From NCBI GenBank assembly GCA_902596585.1, contig CACJUL010000008.1, forward strand, positions 1 to 47,755: a stretch of DNA of 47,755 nt. The letters are read 5' to 3'. Position numbers and translations under genes: made by a program. The first letter of the stretch is position 1. Every line of letters starts with the position of its first letter. The notes under the pieces are model-generated. The model had not been told where the DNA came from and ran no database searches. It saw only the letters and a list, made by a program, of their open reading frames with translations. The DNA is from an uncultured Prochlorococcus sp. Its GTDB lineage: Bacteria > Cyanobacteriota > Cyanobacteriia > PCC-6307 > Cyanobiaceae. Below, piece by piece: positions 29,054 through 39,025 of this stretch.

Positions 29054-30238
29054 ATGAATAGAGAGCAGATTCTTAAAAAAATTGATTCGTATCATGATGA
29101 ATTTATTCATTTAAGAAGACATATTCATGCACATCCTGAATTAAGTGGATTTGAAAATCAAACAGCGATTTTGATAAGTGGTTACTTAAAAAATCTTGGT
29201 TGGAATGTTAGAGAATCTGTAGGAAAAACTGGAGTAACTGCAGAGTTTGGTCCCTTAAACAAGGGGATTATAGGTTTAAGAGTTGATATGGATGCTTTGC
29301 CAATATTTGAGGAAACTAAATTAAGTTTTTCTTCAAAAGTAGATGGTATTATGCACGCATGTGGTCATGATTTGCACATAACGATTGGATTGGGGGTAGC
29401 AAAAATTGTGAAGGATTTAGAACTTAATACTGGAATTAGATTAATTTTCCAGCCTGCTGAAGAAATTGCCAGTGGAGCTAGATGGATGATTAAGGATGGG
29501 GCCACTAATGGCTTAACTCATATTTTTGGAGTTCACGTTTATCCCGATTTATCTGTAGGGACTATTGGGATTAAAGAGGGAAGCCTAACTGCAGCCGCTG
29601 GAGAACTAAAGGTGGAGATTAAAGGAAAATCAGGACACGGTGCGCGACCTCATGAAGGGGTTGATGCTATATGGGCGGCCTCTAAAGTTATCTCGGGAAT
29701 TCAAGAATTAATAACACGGAAGTTGGATCCTTTAGATCCTGTAGTAATAACTTTTGGCAAAATAAACGGTGGAAATGCATTTAATGTACTTGCGGAAAAG
29801 GTTAATATAATCGGCACTGTTAGATGCACTAATCTTAAATTATTTAAGAATATTGGTAATTGGCTCAATGAAAACATTTCTTCTCTGGCTAATAGTTGCG
29901 GCGCTGATGCAAAAGTAATATTTAGAGAAATTACTCCACCAGTCAATAATGACTCTGAAATCAATAGAGTTCTCAGAGATTCTGGAATTAAGGTTTTAGG
30001 TCAAGAAAATGTTATCGAATTACAAAAACCATCATTGGGTGCTGAAGATTTCGCTGAGTTCTTGAATGAGATCCCTGGGGCTATGTTTAGACTTGGGGTT
30101 GCCGGTTCAAATGGATGTGCGCCACTCCATAGTTCTAAATTTGATCCAGATGAAAAAGCTATTTCTGTAGGGATTAAAGTCTTAACGGAATCCATAGTAA
30201 AATTGAATAACGAAATGATTAGTACAGTTGATAAATGA
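29054..30238 (+). CDS. M20-family amidohydrolase
   Basis: 394 residues. A metallopeptidase-like enzyme of the M20D group (hippurate or IAA-amino-acid hydrolases), which release amino acids from N-acyl conjugates. Metal-site segments: RRHIHAHPELSG, RVDMDALPIFEETKL, MHACGHDLHITIGLG, LIFQPAEEIASGARWM and the C-terminal LHSSKFDP. The dimerisation-domain motif GHGARPHEGVDAIWAA is present. The substrate is unknown. Its stop overlaps the next ATG (ATGA). Confidence 0.9.
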   Translation: MNREQILKKIDSYHDEFIHLRRHIHAHPELSGFENQTAILISGYLKNLGWNVRESVGKTGVTAEFGPLNKGIIGLRVDMDALPIFEETKLSFSSKVDGIMHACGHDLHITIGLGVAKIVKDLELNTGIRLIFQPAEEIASGARWMIKDGATNGLTHIFGVHVYPDLSVGTIGIKEGSLTAAAGELKVEIKGKSGHGARPHEGVDAIWAASKVISGIQELITRKLDPLDPVVITFGKINGGNAFNVLAEKVNIIGTVRCTNLKLFKNIGNWLNENISSLANSCGADAKVIFREITPPVNNDSEINRVLRDSGIKVLGQENVIELQKPSLGAEDFAEFLNEIPGAMFRLGVAGSNGCAPLHSSKFDPDEKAISVGIKVLTESIVKLNNEMISTVDK

Positions 30239-30450
30239 AAATGAATAAAAGTTTATTTTTATCTTTTGTTGCTCCTTTTATGATTCTTATATCTGCTATT
30301 GGCTCAGTAGTGAGCGAAAATTCTAGGAAGATTTTTTATTTTCCTCTTGGCTTAATGGGTGTTTCAATTGTCTTGGAGAAAGATTTAAGAAGAAGATTGG
30401 ACAGAAAAAATATTTTAAAAAAGATAAAGTCTTATCAAAAAGTTAAATAA
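30235..30450 (+). CDS. Small membrane protein, unknown function
   Basis: 71 residues, ATG overlapping the amidohydrolase stop. Two hydrophobic segments (LFLSFVAPFMILISAIGS and FYFPLGLMGVSIVLE) are followed by a basic tail (KDLRRRLDRKNILKKIKS). No family is recognised. Translational coupling suggests co-expression with the amidohydrolase, though a functional link is only inferred. Confidence 0.65.
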   Translation: MKMNKSLFLSFVAPFMILISAIGSVVSENSRKIFYFPLGLMGVSIVLEKDLRRRLDRKNILKKIKSYQKVK

Positions 30451-30524
30451 AAATAATTTATTTATTTTTACGCAACATGTGATGACTATTTTTTAGAAAA
30501 GAGCTAATAATAAGATTAATACTA

Positions 30525-30603
30525 GGGGTGCTAAGAAATTAAACTTGGCTGAGATCATACCCTTTGAACCTGAATCATTAATCTTGATTCAGGGAAGTGG
30601 AAT
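30525..30603 (+). promoter_or_regulatory. TPP riboswitch (THI element) upstream of thiC
   Basis: The aptamer core is clear: ggggtgc at 30536, then ggctgagatcataccc and tttgaacctgaa, a 9-bp P4-type stem (CCTGAATCA / TGATTCAGG, about 30569-30593), then ggaagtgg closing P1 with the upstream acta. This matches the conserved thiamine-pyrophosphate aptamer. It ends 45 bases before the thiC ATG. No terminator hairpin is obvious after it, so translational or RNA-stability control is more likely than attenuation. Confidence 0.9.
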
Positions 30604-30647
30604 TTTGATCAAACTTTAGTAATAACATCTTTAAAAATTTATAAATT

Positions 30648-32021
30648 ATGAGAAGTTCATGGATTAAGCCTCGGCTTGGAAAAAACAATTTGACTCAGAT
30701 GAACTTTGCGAGGAACGGTCATATCACTGAAGAAATGGATTTTGTGGCAAAAAAAGAGAATTTACCTGCTTCTTTAATAATGGAAGAAGTTGCAAGAGGA
30801 AGATTAATCATTCCAGCTAATATTAATCATTTAAATCTTGAGCCAATGTCTATTGGTATTGCTTCTAGATGCAAAGTCAATGCAAATATTGGTGCTTCCC
30901 CTAATGCAAGTGATATTAATGAAGAAGTAGAGAAGCTTAAGCTAGCTGTTAAATATGGGGCGGATACTGTTATGGATCTTTCTACAGGAGGAGTAAATTT
31001 AGATGAAGTGCGACAAGCAATTATTCATGAATCTCCTGTCCCTATAGGAACTGTTCCTGTCTATCAAGCTTTAGAAAGTGTACATGGCTCAATAGATAGA
31101 CTAACTGAAGACGATTTTCTTCATATTATTGAAAAGCATTGTCAGCAAGGCGTAGATTATCAGACTATTCATGCTGGATTGTTAATAGAGCATTTGCCAA
31201 AAGTTAAAGGAAGAATTACTGGAATTGTCAGTAGAGGCGGTGGTATTTTAGCTCAATGGATGTTGCATCATTTTAAGCAAAACCCTCTTTATACAAGGTT
31301 TGACGATATTTGTGAGATTTTTAAGAAATATGATTGTACTTTTTCTCTAGGGGATTCACTTAGGCCTGGATGTTTGCATGATGCCTCTGATGATGCTCAG
31401 CTGGCTGAATTAAAGACTTTAGGCGAGCTTACTCGAAGAGCATGGGAACATAATGTTCAAGTAATGGTGGAGGGCCCTGGTCATGTTCCTATGGATCAAA
31501 TTGAGTTTAATGTGAGAAAACAAATGGAAGAATGTTCAGAAGCTCCCTTTTACGTACTTGGCCCTTTAGTAACAGATATATCTCCTGGTTATGACCATAT
31601 ATCAAGTGCTATAGGGGCGGCGATGGCTGGATGGTATGGAACCTCTATGTTATGTTATGTAACCCCAAAAGAACATCTAGGGCTTCCCAATGCAGATGAT
31701 GTAAGAGAAGGATTAATTGCTTATAAGATAGCTGCTCATGCCGCGGACGTAGCTAGACATCGAGCTGGCGCTCGTGATAGGGATGATGAACTTAGTCATG
31801 CAAGGTATAACTTTGACTGGAATAAGCAATTCGAACTTTCTTTAGACCCAGAAAGAGCAAAACAATACCACGATGAAACTCTACCTGAGGAAATCTTTAA
31901 AAAAGCAGAATTTTGCTCAATGTGTGGACCTAAGCATTGCCCAATGAATTCAAAAATTTCTGATGAATCACTTGATCAACTAAAAGATAAACTCGAAGGA
32001 TGTAATACTTCAGTAAAATAA
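30648..32021 (+). CDS. thiC: Phosphomethylpyrimidine synthase ThiC
   Basis: 457 residues. A radical SAM enzyme that rearranges aminoimidazole ribotide to HMP phosphate, the thiamine pyrimidine. Seen: [92 protein letters not shown] and the C-terminal iron-sulfur motif CSMCGPKHC. It is of the short class lacking the N-terminal extension of the Escherichia coli protein. It lies behind a TPP riboswitch and is convergent with tkt. Confidence 0.97.
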   Translation: MRSSWIKPRLGKNNLTQMNFARNGHITEEMDFVAKKENLPASLIMEEVARGRLIIPANINHLNLEPMSIGIASRCKVNANIGASPNASDINEEVEKLKLAVKYGADTVMDLSTGGVNLDEVRQAIIHESPVPIGTVPVYQALESVHGSIDRLTEDDFLHIIEKHCQQGVDYQTIHAGLLIEHLPKVKGRITGIVSRGGGILAQWMLHHFKQNPLYTRFDDICEIFKKYDCTFSLGDSLRPGCLHDASDDAQLAELKTLGELTRRAWEHNVQVMVEGPGHVPMDQIEFNVRKQMEECSEAPFYVLGPLVTDISPGYDHISSAIGAAMAGWYGTSMLCYVTPKEHLGLPNADDVREGLIAYKIAAHAADVARHRAGARDRDDELSHARYNFDWNKQFELSLDPERAKQYHDETLPEEIFKKAEFCSMCGPKHCPMNSKISDESLDQLKDKLEGCNTSVK

Positions 32022-32032
32022 TAAATTAATTT

Positions 32033-34039
32033 TTATAAAATTTCTTTTGTTTTATTAATTACGTTTTCGACTGTAAATCCAAAATTCTTCATACACTCGC
32101 CCCCTGGTGCTGATGCTCCAAATCTGTCCATAGTAATACATATGCCATCAAAACCTGTATATTTATGCCATCCAAATGAATGAGCAGCTTCAACAACAAC
32201 TCTCTTCGTTATGCTACTAGGTAAAACACTTTCTTTGTAAGAATCTTCCTGCTCTTCAAAAAGTTCTACGCAAGGCATAGAGACAACTCTAGTTTTTTTA
32301 CCTAACTTTGCAATCTCTTTACTTGCCTCAATGCAAAGATTTAGTTCGCTTCCGGTACCAATAAATATTAAATCTGGGGTTCCTTCGCAATCAGAAACTA
32401 CATACCCTCCTAATGCAACTTTTTCAATTGAAGTATTTTCTTGATTTGGCATGCCTTGTCTGCTTAAACAAAGGGCAGAAGGTCTCTTTCGATTTTGAAT
32501 AGCAATCTTATAGGCTCCACTAGTCTCGTTTCCATCTCCAGGCCTGAAAACTAGCATGTTTGGCATGGCTCGAAGAGAAGGGATAGTTTCTATAGGTTGA
32601 TGTGTTGGGCCATCTTCACCTACACCAATTGAATCATGGGTCAATACATAGATAACACCGAGTTCACTAAGAGCTGAAAGCCTCATTGAACCTCTCATAT
32701 AATCAGCAAAAACAAGGAATGTTCCACCATAAGGAATTAAACCACTATTGTGATAAGCAATTCCATTAAGAACCGCTGCCATCGCATGCTCTCGTACGCC
32801 AAAATGTAAATATCTTTTTTCAGGACTATGAGATTGGAACGATCCACTTTCTCCTTTGATATCCGTATAGTTTGAGTGAGTTAAATCTGCTGATCCACCA
32901 ATTAGTTCAGGTAGGTTTGGGCCCAGGGCACCTAAACATATTTGTGAGTGTTTTCTGGTGGCTAAACCTTTATCATCAGGTGAATAAGAGGGTAGATCTG
33001 AGTCCCAATTCGCAGGTAATTGTCCTTTTAACATTCTCTCTAGCTCTGCGCCCTCAGTGGGATATTTCTTCTGATATTCTTCAAATTTAGAATCCCATTT
33101 TTTCTCTAACTCTTCACCTTTATTAACTGCTTTTCTAAAGTGATCATAAACTTCATTTGGTATTTCAAATGGAGGATATTCCCAATTTAAAAACTCTCTT
33201 GTTAATGAAGCTTCCTCTTCTCCAACTGCTGCTCCATGAATCCCAGCAGTATCTGATTTATTAGGTGATCCATATCCTATGGTTGTAGAGATTTTTATGA
33301 TTGAGGGCTTATCTGATACTAATTTTGCTTTTTCGATGGCTTCAGTAATTCCTTTAACATCATGATTCCCATCTTCGACATGTTGAACATGCCATCCATA
33401 AGCTTCATATCTTTTTAAAACATCTTCAGTAAAAGAAACATCGGTACGACCATCAATTGTAATTTGATTATCGTCATATAGTGCAATTAATTTTCCAAGT
33501 TTAAGATGGCCAGCTAATGAGCAAGCTTCTGATGCAATCCCTTCTTGATTGCAACCATCTCCCATGATGACGTAAGTGTAATGATCAACAATATTACAAT
33601 CAGGCTTATTGAATTTTGCTGCTAAGTGAGTTTCAGCAATTGCTAAACCCACTGCATTAGAAATTCCAGCTCCGAGAGGTCCAGCTGTAACTTCGACTCC
33701 TTCAGTCTCGAATGTTTCTGGATGACCTGGAGTTTTTGACCCCCATTGTCTAAATTCTTTAATATCTTCTATTGAAACTGATTTGTATCCTGTCAAATGA
33801 AGCAAAGAATATAACAACATGCAGCCATGACCAGCTGATAATACAAAACGATCTCTGTTAAACCATTTTGGATTATTAGGATTGTGATTAAGTATGTTTT
33901 GCCAAAGCGCATAACCCATTGGAGCACAACCCATTGGTAATCCAGGATGCCCGCTATTAGATTTATTTACTGCATCTACTGCAAGCATTCTTATACTATT
34001 TACGCAAAGTGATTCTAATGAGATAGATGCAGCGACCAT
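32033..34039 (-). CDS. tktA: Transketolase
   Basis: 668 residues, full length. A thiamine-diphosphate enzyme of the Calvin cycle and pentose phosphate pathway. N-terminal: [43 protein letters not shown]/Mg motif [20 protein letters not shown] with DDNQITIDG. Pyrimidine domain: [39 protein letters not shown]. The C-terminal domain ends with [20 protein letters not shown]. Next to thiC by position only, though it depends on thiamine cofactor. It lies downstream of fabF-acpP on the same strand. Confidence 0.97.
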   Translation of the reverse strand: MVAASISLESLCVNSIRMLAVDAVNKSNSGHPGLPMGCAPMGYALWQNILNHNPNNPKWFNRDRFVLSAGHGCMLLYSLLHLTGYKSVSIEDIKEFRQWGSKTPGHPETFETEGVEVTAGPLGAGISNAVGLAIAETHLAAKFNKPDCNIVDHYTYVIMGDGCNQEGIASEACSLAGHLKLGKLIALYDDNQITIDGRTDVSFTEDVLKRYEAYGWHVQHVEDGNHDVKGITEAIEKAKLVSDKPSIIKISTTIGYGSPNKSDTAGIHGAAVGEEEASLTREFLNWEYPPFEIPNEVYDHFRKAVNKGEELEKKWDSKFEEYQKKYPTEGAELERMLKGQLPANWDSDLPSYSPDDKGLATRKHSQICLGALGPNLPELIGGSADLTHSNYTDIKGESGSFQSHSPEKRYLHFGVREHAMAAVLNGIAYHNSGLIPYGGTFLVFADYMRGSMRLSALSELGVIYVLTHDSIGVGEDGPTHQPIETIPSLRAMPNMLVFRPGDGNETSGAYKIAIQNRKRPSALCLSRQGMPNQENTSIEKVALGGYVVSDCEGTPDLIFIGTGSELNLCIEASKEIAKLGKKTRVVSMPCVELFEEQEDSYKESVLPSSITKRVVVEAAHSFGWHKYTGFDGICITMDRFGASAPGGECMKNFGFTVENVINKTKEIL

Positions 34040-34082
34040 TGTTTTAAAAAAAGATAATTTGGATATACAGAATTGGTTGTCA

Positions 34083-35327
34083 TCAATTCATTTTGCTGAA
34101 AGCAAGGCAAACATTATGACCACCAAAGCCGAAGGAATTAGAAAGAGCAACTCCTACTTGAGCTTCTCTTGCATTATTTGGTACATAATCAAGATCACAA
34201 TCAGGATCTGGATTGACGTAGTTTATTGTAGGAGGGATAAAATTATGTGTCAAAGAAAGTATACAAGCAACTGCTTCTATACCTCCTGAACCTCCTAGGA
34301 GATGACCAGTCATCGACTTAGTAGAGCTTACAGGAATAAGGTAAGATCTGTCTCTAAATATTGATTTAATTGCAGAAGTTTCATTTTTATCATTAGCTGA
34401 TGTACTAGTTCCATGAGCATTAATGTAATCAACTTTTTCTAGGCTTAGAGAACTGTCTTCAATTGCTAGTTTGATAGCTTCTGCGCCTCCAATCCCGCCT
34501 GGTGATGGAGCTGTAATGTGATGAGCATCACAAGTTGTACCATATCCAATAATTTCAGCATAAATTCTTGCATCTCTTTTTTGTGCATTTTCTAAGGTTT
34601 CTAAAACAAGAATTCCAGATCCCTCTCCAATGACAAATCCATCTCTTTCTGCATCAAAGGGTCTACTTGCTGTTTCAGGACTTTCATTTCTGAAAGAAAG
34701 AGCTTTCGCACTAGCAAAACCAGCAACCCCAAGAGGTGTAATACTTGCTTCTGCACCTCCACAGATCATTGCATCTGCCTTGCCAAGTTGGAGTAATCTA
34801 AATGAATCGCCAATTGCATTGGAACCGGCAGCGCAAGCCGTGGAAACAGCGGAACTTGGTCCCTTTGCACCCAAAGCAATGGCAGCTAGTCCAGTTGCCA
34901 TGTTTGGAATCATCATTGGAACTGTAAATGGACTTACTCTTTTTGGTCCTTTATGACTCAAAATTTGAGCTTGACTTTCCATAGTAAGTAAGCCTCCTAC
35001 TCCAGAGCCAATAATTACTCCAATTCTTGATTCATTAGCTTCAGTAATTTCTAATCCAGAATCACTAAAGGCTTGCTTTGCTGCAATAACACCAAACTGG
35101 GAAAAACGATCCCATCTTTTGGATTCTTTAGCTTCAATAAAATTTTCAGATTGAAGATTCTTAACTTCTGCTGCAAATTTGCAAGGATGGTTTTCAGGAT
35201 CAAAGAGAGTGATGCCTGAAACTCCATTCATACCTTTTTGAAGACTGAGTAAATATTCATCAATGTTGTTACCAATTGGAGTAACTGCTCCGATACCGGT
35301 GATAACTACTCGATGGAAATTTGGCAT
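34083..35327 (-). CDS. fabF: 3-oxoacyl-ACP synthase II (KAS II)
   Basis: 414 residues. It condenses malonyl-ACP with acyl-ACP to lengthen fatty acids. Seen: [20 protein letters not shown] at the N terminus, the nucleophile Cys in [19 protein letters not shown], and the two catalytic His in [16 protein letters not shown] and [20 protein letters not shown]. The GFGGHN segment near the C terminus is present. acpP lies 6 bases upstream, so the two form an operon. Confidence 0.97.
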   Translation of the reverse strand: MPNFHRVVITGIGAVTPIGNNIDEYLLSLQKGMNGVSGITLFDPENHPCKFAAEVKNLQSENFIEAKESKRWDRFSQFGVIAAKQAFSDSGLEITEANESRIGVIIGSGVGGLLTMESQAQILSHKGPKRVSPFTVPMMIPNMATGLAAIALGAKGPSSAVSTACAAGSNAIGDSFRLLQLGKADAMICGGAEASITPLGVAGFASAKALSFRNESPETASRPFDAERDGFVIGEGSGILVLETLENAQKRDARIYAEIIGYGTTCDAHHITAPSPGGIGGAEAIKLAIEDSSLSLEKVDYINAHGTSTSANDKNETSAIKSIFRDRSYLIPVSSTKSMTGHLLGGSGGIEAVACILSLTHNFIPPTINYVNPDPDCDLDYVPNNAREAQVGVALSNSFGFGGHNVCLAFSKMN

Positions 35328-35333
35328 CCTTGA

Positions 35334-35573
35334 TTAACCTTTTTTTTCTTCGATGAATTTAACTGCATCGCCAACTGTTGCGATACCTTCAGCCGCTTCA
35401 TCCGGAATTTCAATATCAAATGCTTCTTCTAGAGCCATTACTAATTCAACGGTATCTAGAGAATCAGCACCCAAATCATTTTGGAAATTTGAATCTGATT
35501 TTACTTCTCCTGCTTCAACGCTTAATTGCTCTGAAACAATAGAACAGACTTTTTCGAGGATTTCTTGTGACAT
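35334..35573 (-). CDS. acpP: Acyl carrier protein
   Basis: 79 residues, strongly acidic. It carries growing acyl chains on a 4'-phosphopantetheine attached to Ser38 in [19 protein letters not shown]. The four-helix pattern and end ([10 protein letters not shown]) are standard. First gene of the acpP-fabF pair. Divergent from psaC with a 133-base gap carrying both promoters. Confidence 0.97.
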   Translation of the reverse strand: MSQEILEKVCSIVSEQLSVEAGEVKSDSNFQNDLGADSLDTVELVMALEEAFDIEIPDEAAEGIATVGDAVKFIEEKKG

Positions 35574-35682
35574 AGTTTATGGAAATTACTAATTATCTAT
35601 AAGATTTTATGCCCTAGAGTTAACAAGAGTGAAGCATATCTTAATTTTTTTAATTTCTTTGTAAGACAATAGTATTATATAA

Positions 35683-35952
<270 letters not shown>

Positions 35953-35998
35953 ATTTATAGTGCAGTTCTAAGAGAGTCCATGCTTTAATAAATACGCC

Positions 35999-36025
35999 TT
36001 TTTTTTCAATATAATTGAAAAAAAA
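35999..36025 (+). repeat. Perfect 12-base inverted repeat before glmS
   Basis: Eight T then CAAT, a 3-base spacer ATA, then ATTG and eight A. It ends 7 bases before the glmS ATG, so the RNA hairpin would cover the ribosome-binding region. It is not a simple plus-strand terminator because the T-tract is on the 5' side. Confidence 0.6.
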
Positions 36026-36032
36026 TTATTAT

Positions 36033-37928
36033 ATGTGCGGAATAGTTGCTGTAACTGGTTATAAAAAAGCTTTACCATTATTAATAAATGGTTTAGAAAA
36101 ACTTGAATATAGAGGTTACGATTCAGCAGGAATTGCAGTAATTAATCCTGAAACAAATTCTATTAGTTGTAACAAAGCTGAGGGAAAGCTTAATAATCTA
36201 AAAGTTAATCTTAATGAAAAGAATATTCCTGGAACTGTTGGTATAGCGCATACTCGTTGGGCCACTCATGGAAAACCAGAAGTTAAAAATGCTCATCCTC
36301 ATACTGATAGTTCAGGAGCAATTGCAGTTGTCCAGAATGGAATTATTGAAAATTTCCAAGAATTAAAAAATAAGTTAGAAAAAGAGGGTATAACTTTTAA
36401 TTCTGATACAGATACCGAGGTAATTCCTCATTTAATTCAAAGAGAATTAAATACATTAAGTAAGTTGAATCTTGAGAATAATGGTTCAACACTATTAGTA
36501 GCCGTAAGAAATGTAATATCTGATTTAGAAGGAAGTTATGCTTTGGCAGTTTTATGGGCTGGTGCTCCAACCTCTTTAGTAGTTGCAAGGAAACAAGCGC
36601 CTTTGATTATTGGTTTGGGTGAAGGAGAATTTATTTGTGCAAGTGATACTCCAGCAATTGCTAACTTTACGAATATTATTCTGCCAATGGAGGATGAGGA
36701 AATCGCTTTATTAACTCCTCTTGGAATTGAAATATACGACTCAAACAACGAAAGACAATATCGCAATCCTGTTTCCTTAACTGTCTCAGAGCAAATAATT
36801 GATAAGATGAATTTCAAACATTTCATGCTAAAAGAGATATACGATCAGCCGGAAACTGCAAAAAATTGGTTGAAAAATTATTTAAAACACAATTCAGAAA
36901 ATGGTCAATATCAAATCAACTACCCCTTTGATACAAAGTTTTTTGACTCAATCGAGAGAATTGAAATTATTGCTTGTGGGACAAGTAAACACGCTGCAAT
37001 GGTAGGTAGCTTTTTATTGGAGCAATTCTCAGGCATTCCTACAAATGTTTTTTATGCTAGCGAATTTCGTTACTCACCTCCTCCACTACTACCAAATACA
37101 TTAACTATTGGAGTGTCTCAATCCGGAGAAACTGCTGACACTATTGCAGCTATTGATATGGAAATCAAACGAAGGTCCGTCATTAAAGATAAAAAATTTA
37201 GACCTAATCTTATTGCAATAACCAATAGAAGAGAGAGCTCTATAGGAAGGCAAGTTACGAATATAATCGATATTTGTGCAGGAATAGAAGTTGGAGTTGC
37301 AGCAACAAAAACTTTTTTTGCACAATTACTTTCTTTTTATGGATTGGCAATACACTTTGCGCAGATTAAAGGTAGTCAAAGTCCTGATGAAATAGAAAAA
37401 TTAATAAAAGAACTTATAAAACTCCCTCCATTACTAGATGATCTTCTTGAAAAACATGATCAAACATCAGAAAAGCTTGCACATGACTTTTTTAATATTA
37501 AAGATGTAATTTTTTTAGGAAGAGGGATAAATTATCCCATTGCTCTTGAAGGAGCATTAAAACTAAAAGAAATTAGTTATATTCACGCCGCAGGATATCC
37601 AGCTGGTGAAATGAAACATGGTCCAATAGCATTGTTAGATAAAAAAGTTCCTGTAATTTCTATTGCTTCTCCCGGTGAAGTTTTTGATAAAGTTATTAGT
37701 AATGCTCAAGAAGCAAAAGCTAGAGATTCATATTTGATTGGAATTGCTCCTGAATGTAATGGCACTGAAATCTTTGATTATTTAATGAAAATTCCTTCTT
37801 CTAATGAATGGGTTTCTCCTTTATTGAACATAGTTCCTTTGCAATTATTGAGTTACCATATTGCCGCTCATAGAGGACTTGATGTAGATCAACCAAGAAA
37901 TTTAGCTAAAAGCGTCACGGTAGAATAG
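36033..37928 (+). CDS. glmS: Glutamine-fructose-6-phosphate aminotransferase
   Basis: 631 residues from the ATG at 36033. The open frame has an earlier TTG, but the enzyme needs Cys right after Met (MCGIVAVTG) as glutaminase nucleophile. It makes glucosamine-6-phosphate for peptidoglycan and lipopolysaccharide. N domain: LEYRGYDSAGIAV, HTRWATHGKPEVKNAHPHTD. Two SIS domains: IIACGTSKHAAMVGSFLLEQ, GVSQSGETADTIAAIDME, then AAGYPAGEMKHGPIALLDKK and the C-terminal DVDQPRNLAKSVTVE. No glmS ribozyme fits in the short leader. Confidence 0.97.
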   Translation: MCGIVAVTGYKKALPLLINGLEKLEYRGYDSAGIAVINPETNSISCNKAEGKLNNLKVNLNEKNIPGTVGIAHTRWATHGKPEVKNAHPHTDSSGAIAVVQNGIIENFQELKNKLEKEGITFNSDTDTEVIPHLIQRELNTLSKLNLENNGSTLLVAVRNVISDLEGSYALAVLWAGAPTSLVVARKQAPLIIGLGEGEFICASDTPAIANFTNIILPMEDEEIALLTPLGIEIYDSNNERQYRNPVSLTVSEQIIDKMNFKHFMLKEIYDQPETAKNWLKNYLKHNSENGQYQINYPFDTKFFDSIERIEIIACGTSKHAAMVGSFLLEQFSGIPTNVFYASEFRYSPPPLLPNTLTIGVSQSGETADTIAAIDMEIKRRSVIKDKKFRPNLIAITNRRESSIGRQVTNIIDICAGIEVGVAATKTFFAQLLSFYGLAIHFAQIKGSQSPDEIEKLIKELIKLPPLLDDLLEKHDQTSEKLAHDFFNIKDVIFLGRGINYPIALEGALKLKEISYIHAAGYPAGEMKHGPIALLDKKVPVISIASPGEVFDKVISNAQEAKARDSYLIGIAPECNGTEIFDYLMKIPSSNEWVSPLLNIVPLQLLSYHIAAHRGLDVDQPRNLAKSVTVE

Positions 37929-38008
37929 TTTTCATTTAAATCAAAACTTAAAAAAATTTTTAATAAAGATAACAAGTTTAATAACGCTAATATTTAATTT
38001 TTTGAAAA

Positions 38009-38821
38009 TTATTTTTGACTTTTATATAAATTATATTGCCACTTTAATTTCTGGTGATATTTAGCATCCATATTTTCTTTAAAAAAGACTATCTTTACTC
38101 TTTTTTCGTCATTTAATAATTCAAAGTCTGGAGTTTTTGAAAAATTAAATCTTGCTTTGTTTGGATTTTTCCCTGCTTTAATAGGTCTGTCTTCATAAAT
38201 ATTTTTTAGTAAACCGTTTGGCATACAAAGAAGGTTAATAACAAGTGTTTCTAGAGTATCTTTGTCATAAAGCATAGTTATAAAATAAGTTAAACAAGGT
38301 TTGGCCTTATCTTTGTCTGATTTGTTATAGATTGGGGGAAGACTAGATTTGTAGGGTCTCGAAATTTGATTTTCCTTACCTTTATTAACAAAAATATTTG
38401 CACTATAAGAATTTTGATTAGTGCCAATAAAAATATCTTTTGCAAAATCTCCAATATTATTTGCGCCTACCTTTTTATTTTGGGATAGTGTTGCACCTAC
38501 AGTTTTAAGATCTATATGAATGAATGCATCTTGAACTTCAAAAAACAGGTCACTTCCTACAGGAGCAGAGTTAGGAGTTCCAATTCCTTTGCCATTTAAA
38601 AGAGCATAAATAACTCTTTCTGCTCCAGTAGAAAAGTCACTAATATTTGTTCCATACAAACCTTTCCAATCTTCTGCAATTTTATCTCTAGTTTTTAGAC
38701 CTTCTAGAATTTCATCTAAAGTGAACTTTAAAAAATAATAATATTTATTCAAATATTTAAGTTCTAGTTCTTCTATTTCTCTAGTTATCTCGGCTTCTAA
38801 AGAGTATGATTTTGTGGGCAT
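38009..38821 (-). CDS. Type II restriction endonuclease, PD-(D/E)XK fold
   Basis: 270 residues. The catalytic core is visible as PVGSDLFFEVQDAFIHIDLK: Asp91 and Asp104-x-Lys106, a PD-(D/E)XK pattern. The first ~65 residues are helical. The specificity is not identifiable. It lies 204 bases after the stop of a DNA cytosine methyltransferase on the same strand, so the two form a type II restriction-modification pair; the endonuclease should cut the sequence that the methyltransferase protects. No homology search was possible, so the family name is left open. Confidence 0.7.
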   Translation of the reverse strand: MPTKSYSLEAEITREIEELELKYLNKYYYFLKFTLDEILEGLKTRDKIAEDWKGLYGTNISDFSTGAERVIYALLNGKGIGTPNSAPVGSDLFFEVQDAFIHIDLKTVGATLSQNKKVGANNIGDFAKDIFIGTNQNSYSANIFVNKGKENQISRPYKSSLPPIYNKSDKDKAKPCLTYFITMLYDKDTLETLVINLLCMPNGLLKNIYEDRPIKAGKNPNKARFNFSKTPDFELLNDEKRVKIVFFKENMDAKYHQKLKWQYNLYKSQK

Positions 38822-38848
38822 TTTTTGATACCAATGTGTTTTACATAA

Positions 38849-38875
38849 ATAACTTTATCCGACTAATAAAGTTAT
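38849..38875. repeat. Perfect 10-base inverted repeat in the M-R gap
   Basis: ATAACTTTAT (38849-38858), spacer ccgacta, ATAAAGTTAT (38866-38875). It lies 28 bases before the endonuclease start, where a promoter or operator for that gene would sit. No controller (C) protein gene is seen. Confidence 0.65.
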
Positions 38876-38919
38876 ATTTAGAATTTAAAGCGAAAACCCA
38901 AATTTATTTAAAATTACGT

Positions 38920-38946
38920 GCGAAAGACCAATTACTTTCGTTTTTT
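38920..38946 (+). terminator. Plus-strand terminator-like hairpin in the M-R gap
   Basis: CGAAAG (38921-38926), 8-base loop, CTTTCG (38935-38940), then six T. The stem is only 6 bp. It is oriented for plus-strand transcription although both flanking genes read on the minus strand. Confidence 0.45.
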
Positions 38947-39025
38947 AAAAAAACTTAAGATGAAAATTATCTACATCTCCCATAGTATGTTCATCTTTTT
39001 GTTTCTAATTCCATTTGACTGCTTT

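Noticed and set aside
36000-36032. glmS ribozyme upstream of glmS
   Set aside because: The leader is too short and has no ribozyme core; only a simple palindrome is present.
38822-39025. Controller (C) protein gene in the restriction-modification gap
   Set aside because: No open frame of plausible size with a helix-turn-helix lies in the 204 bases on either strand.
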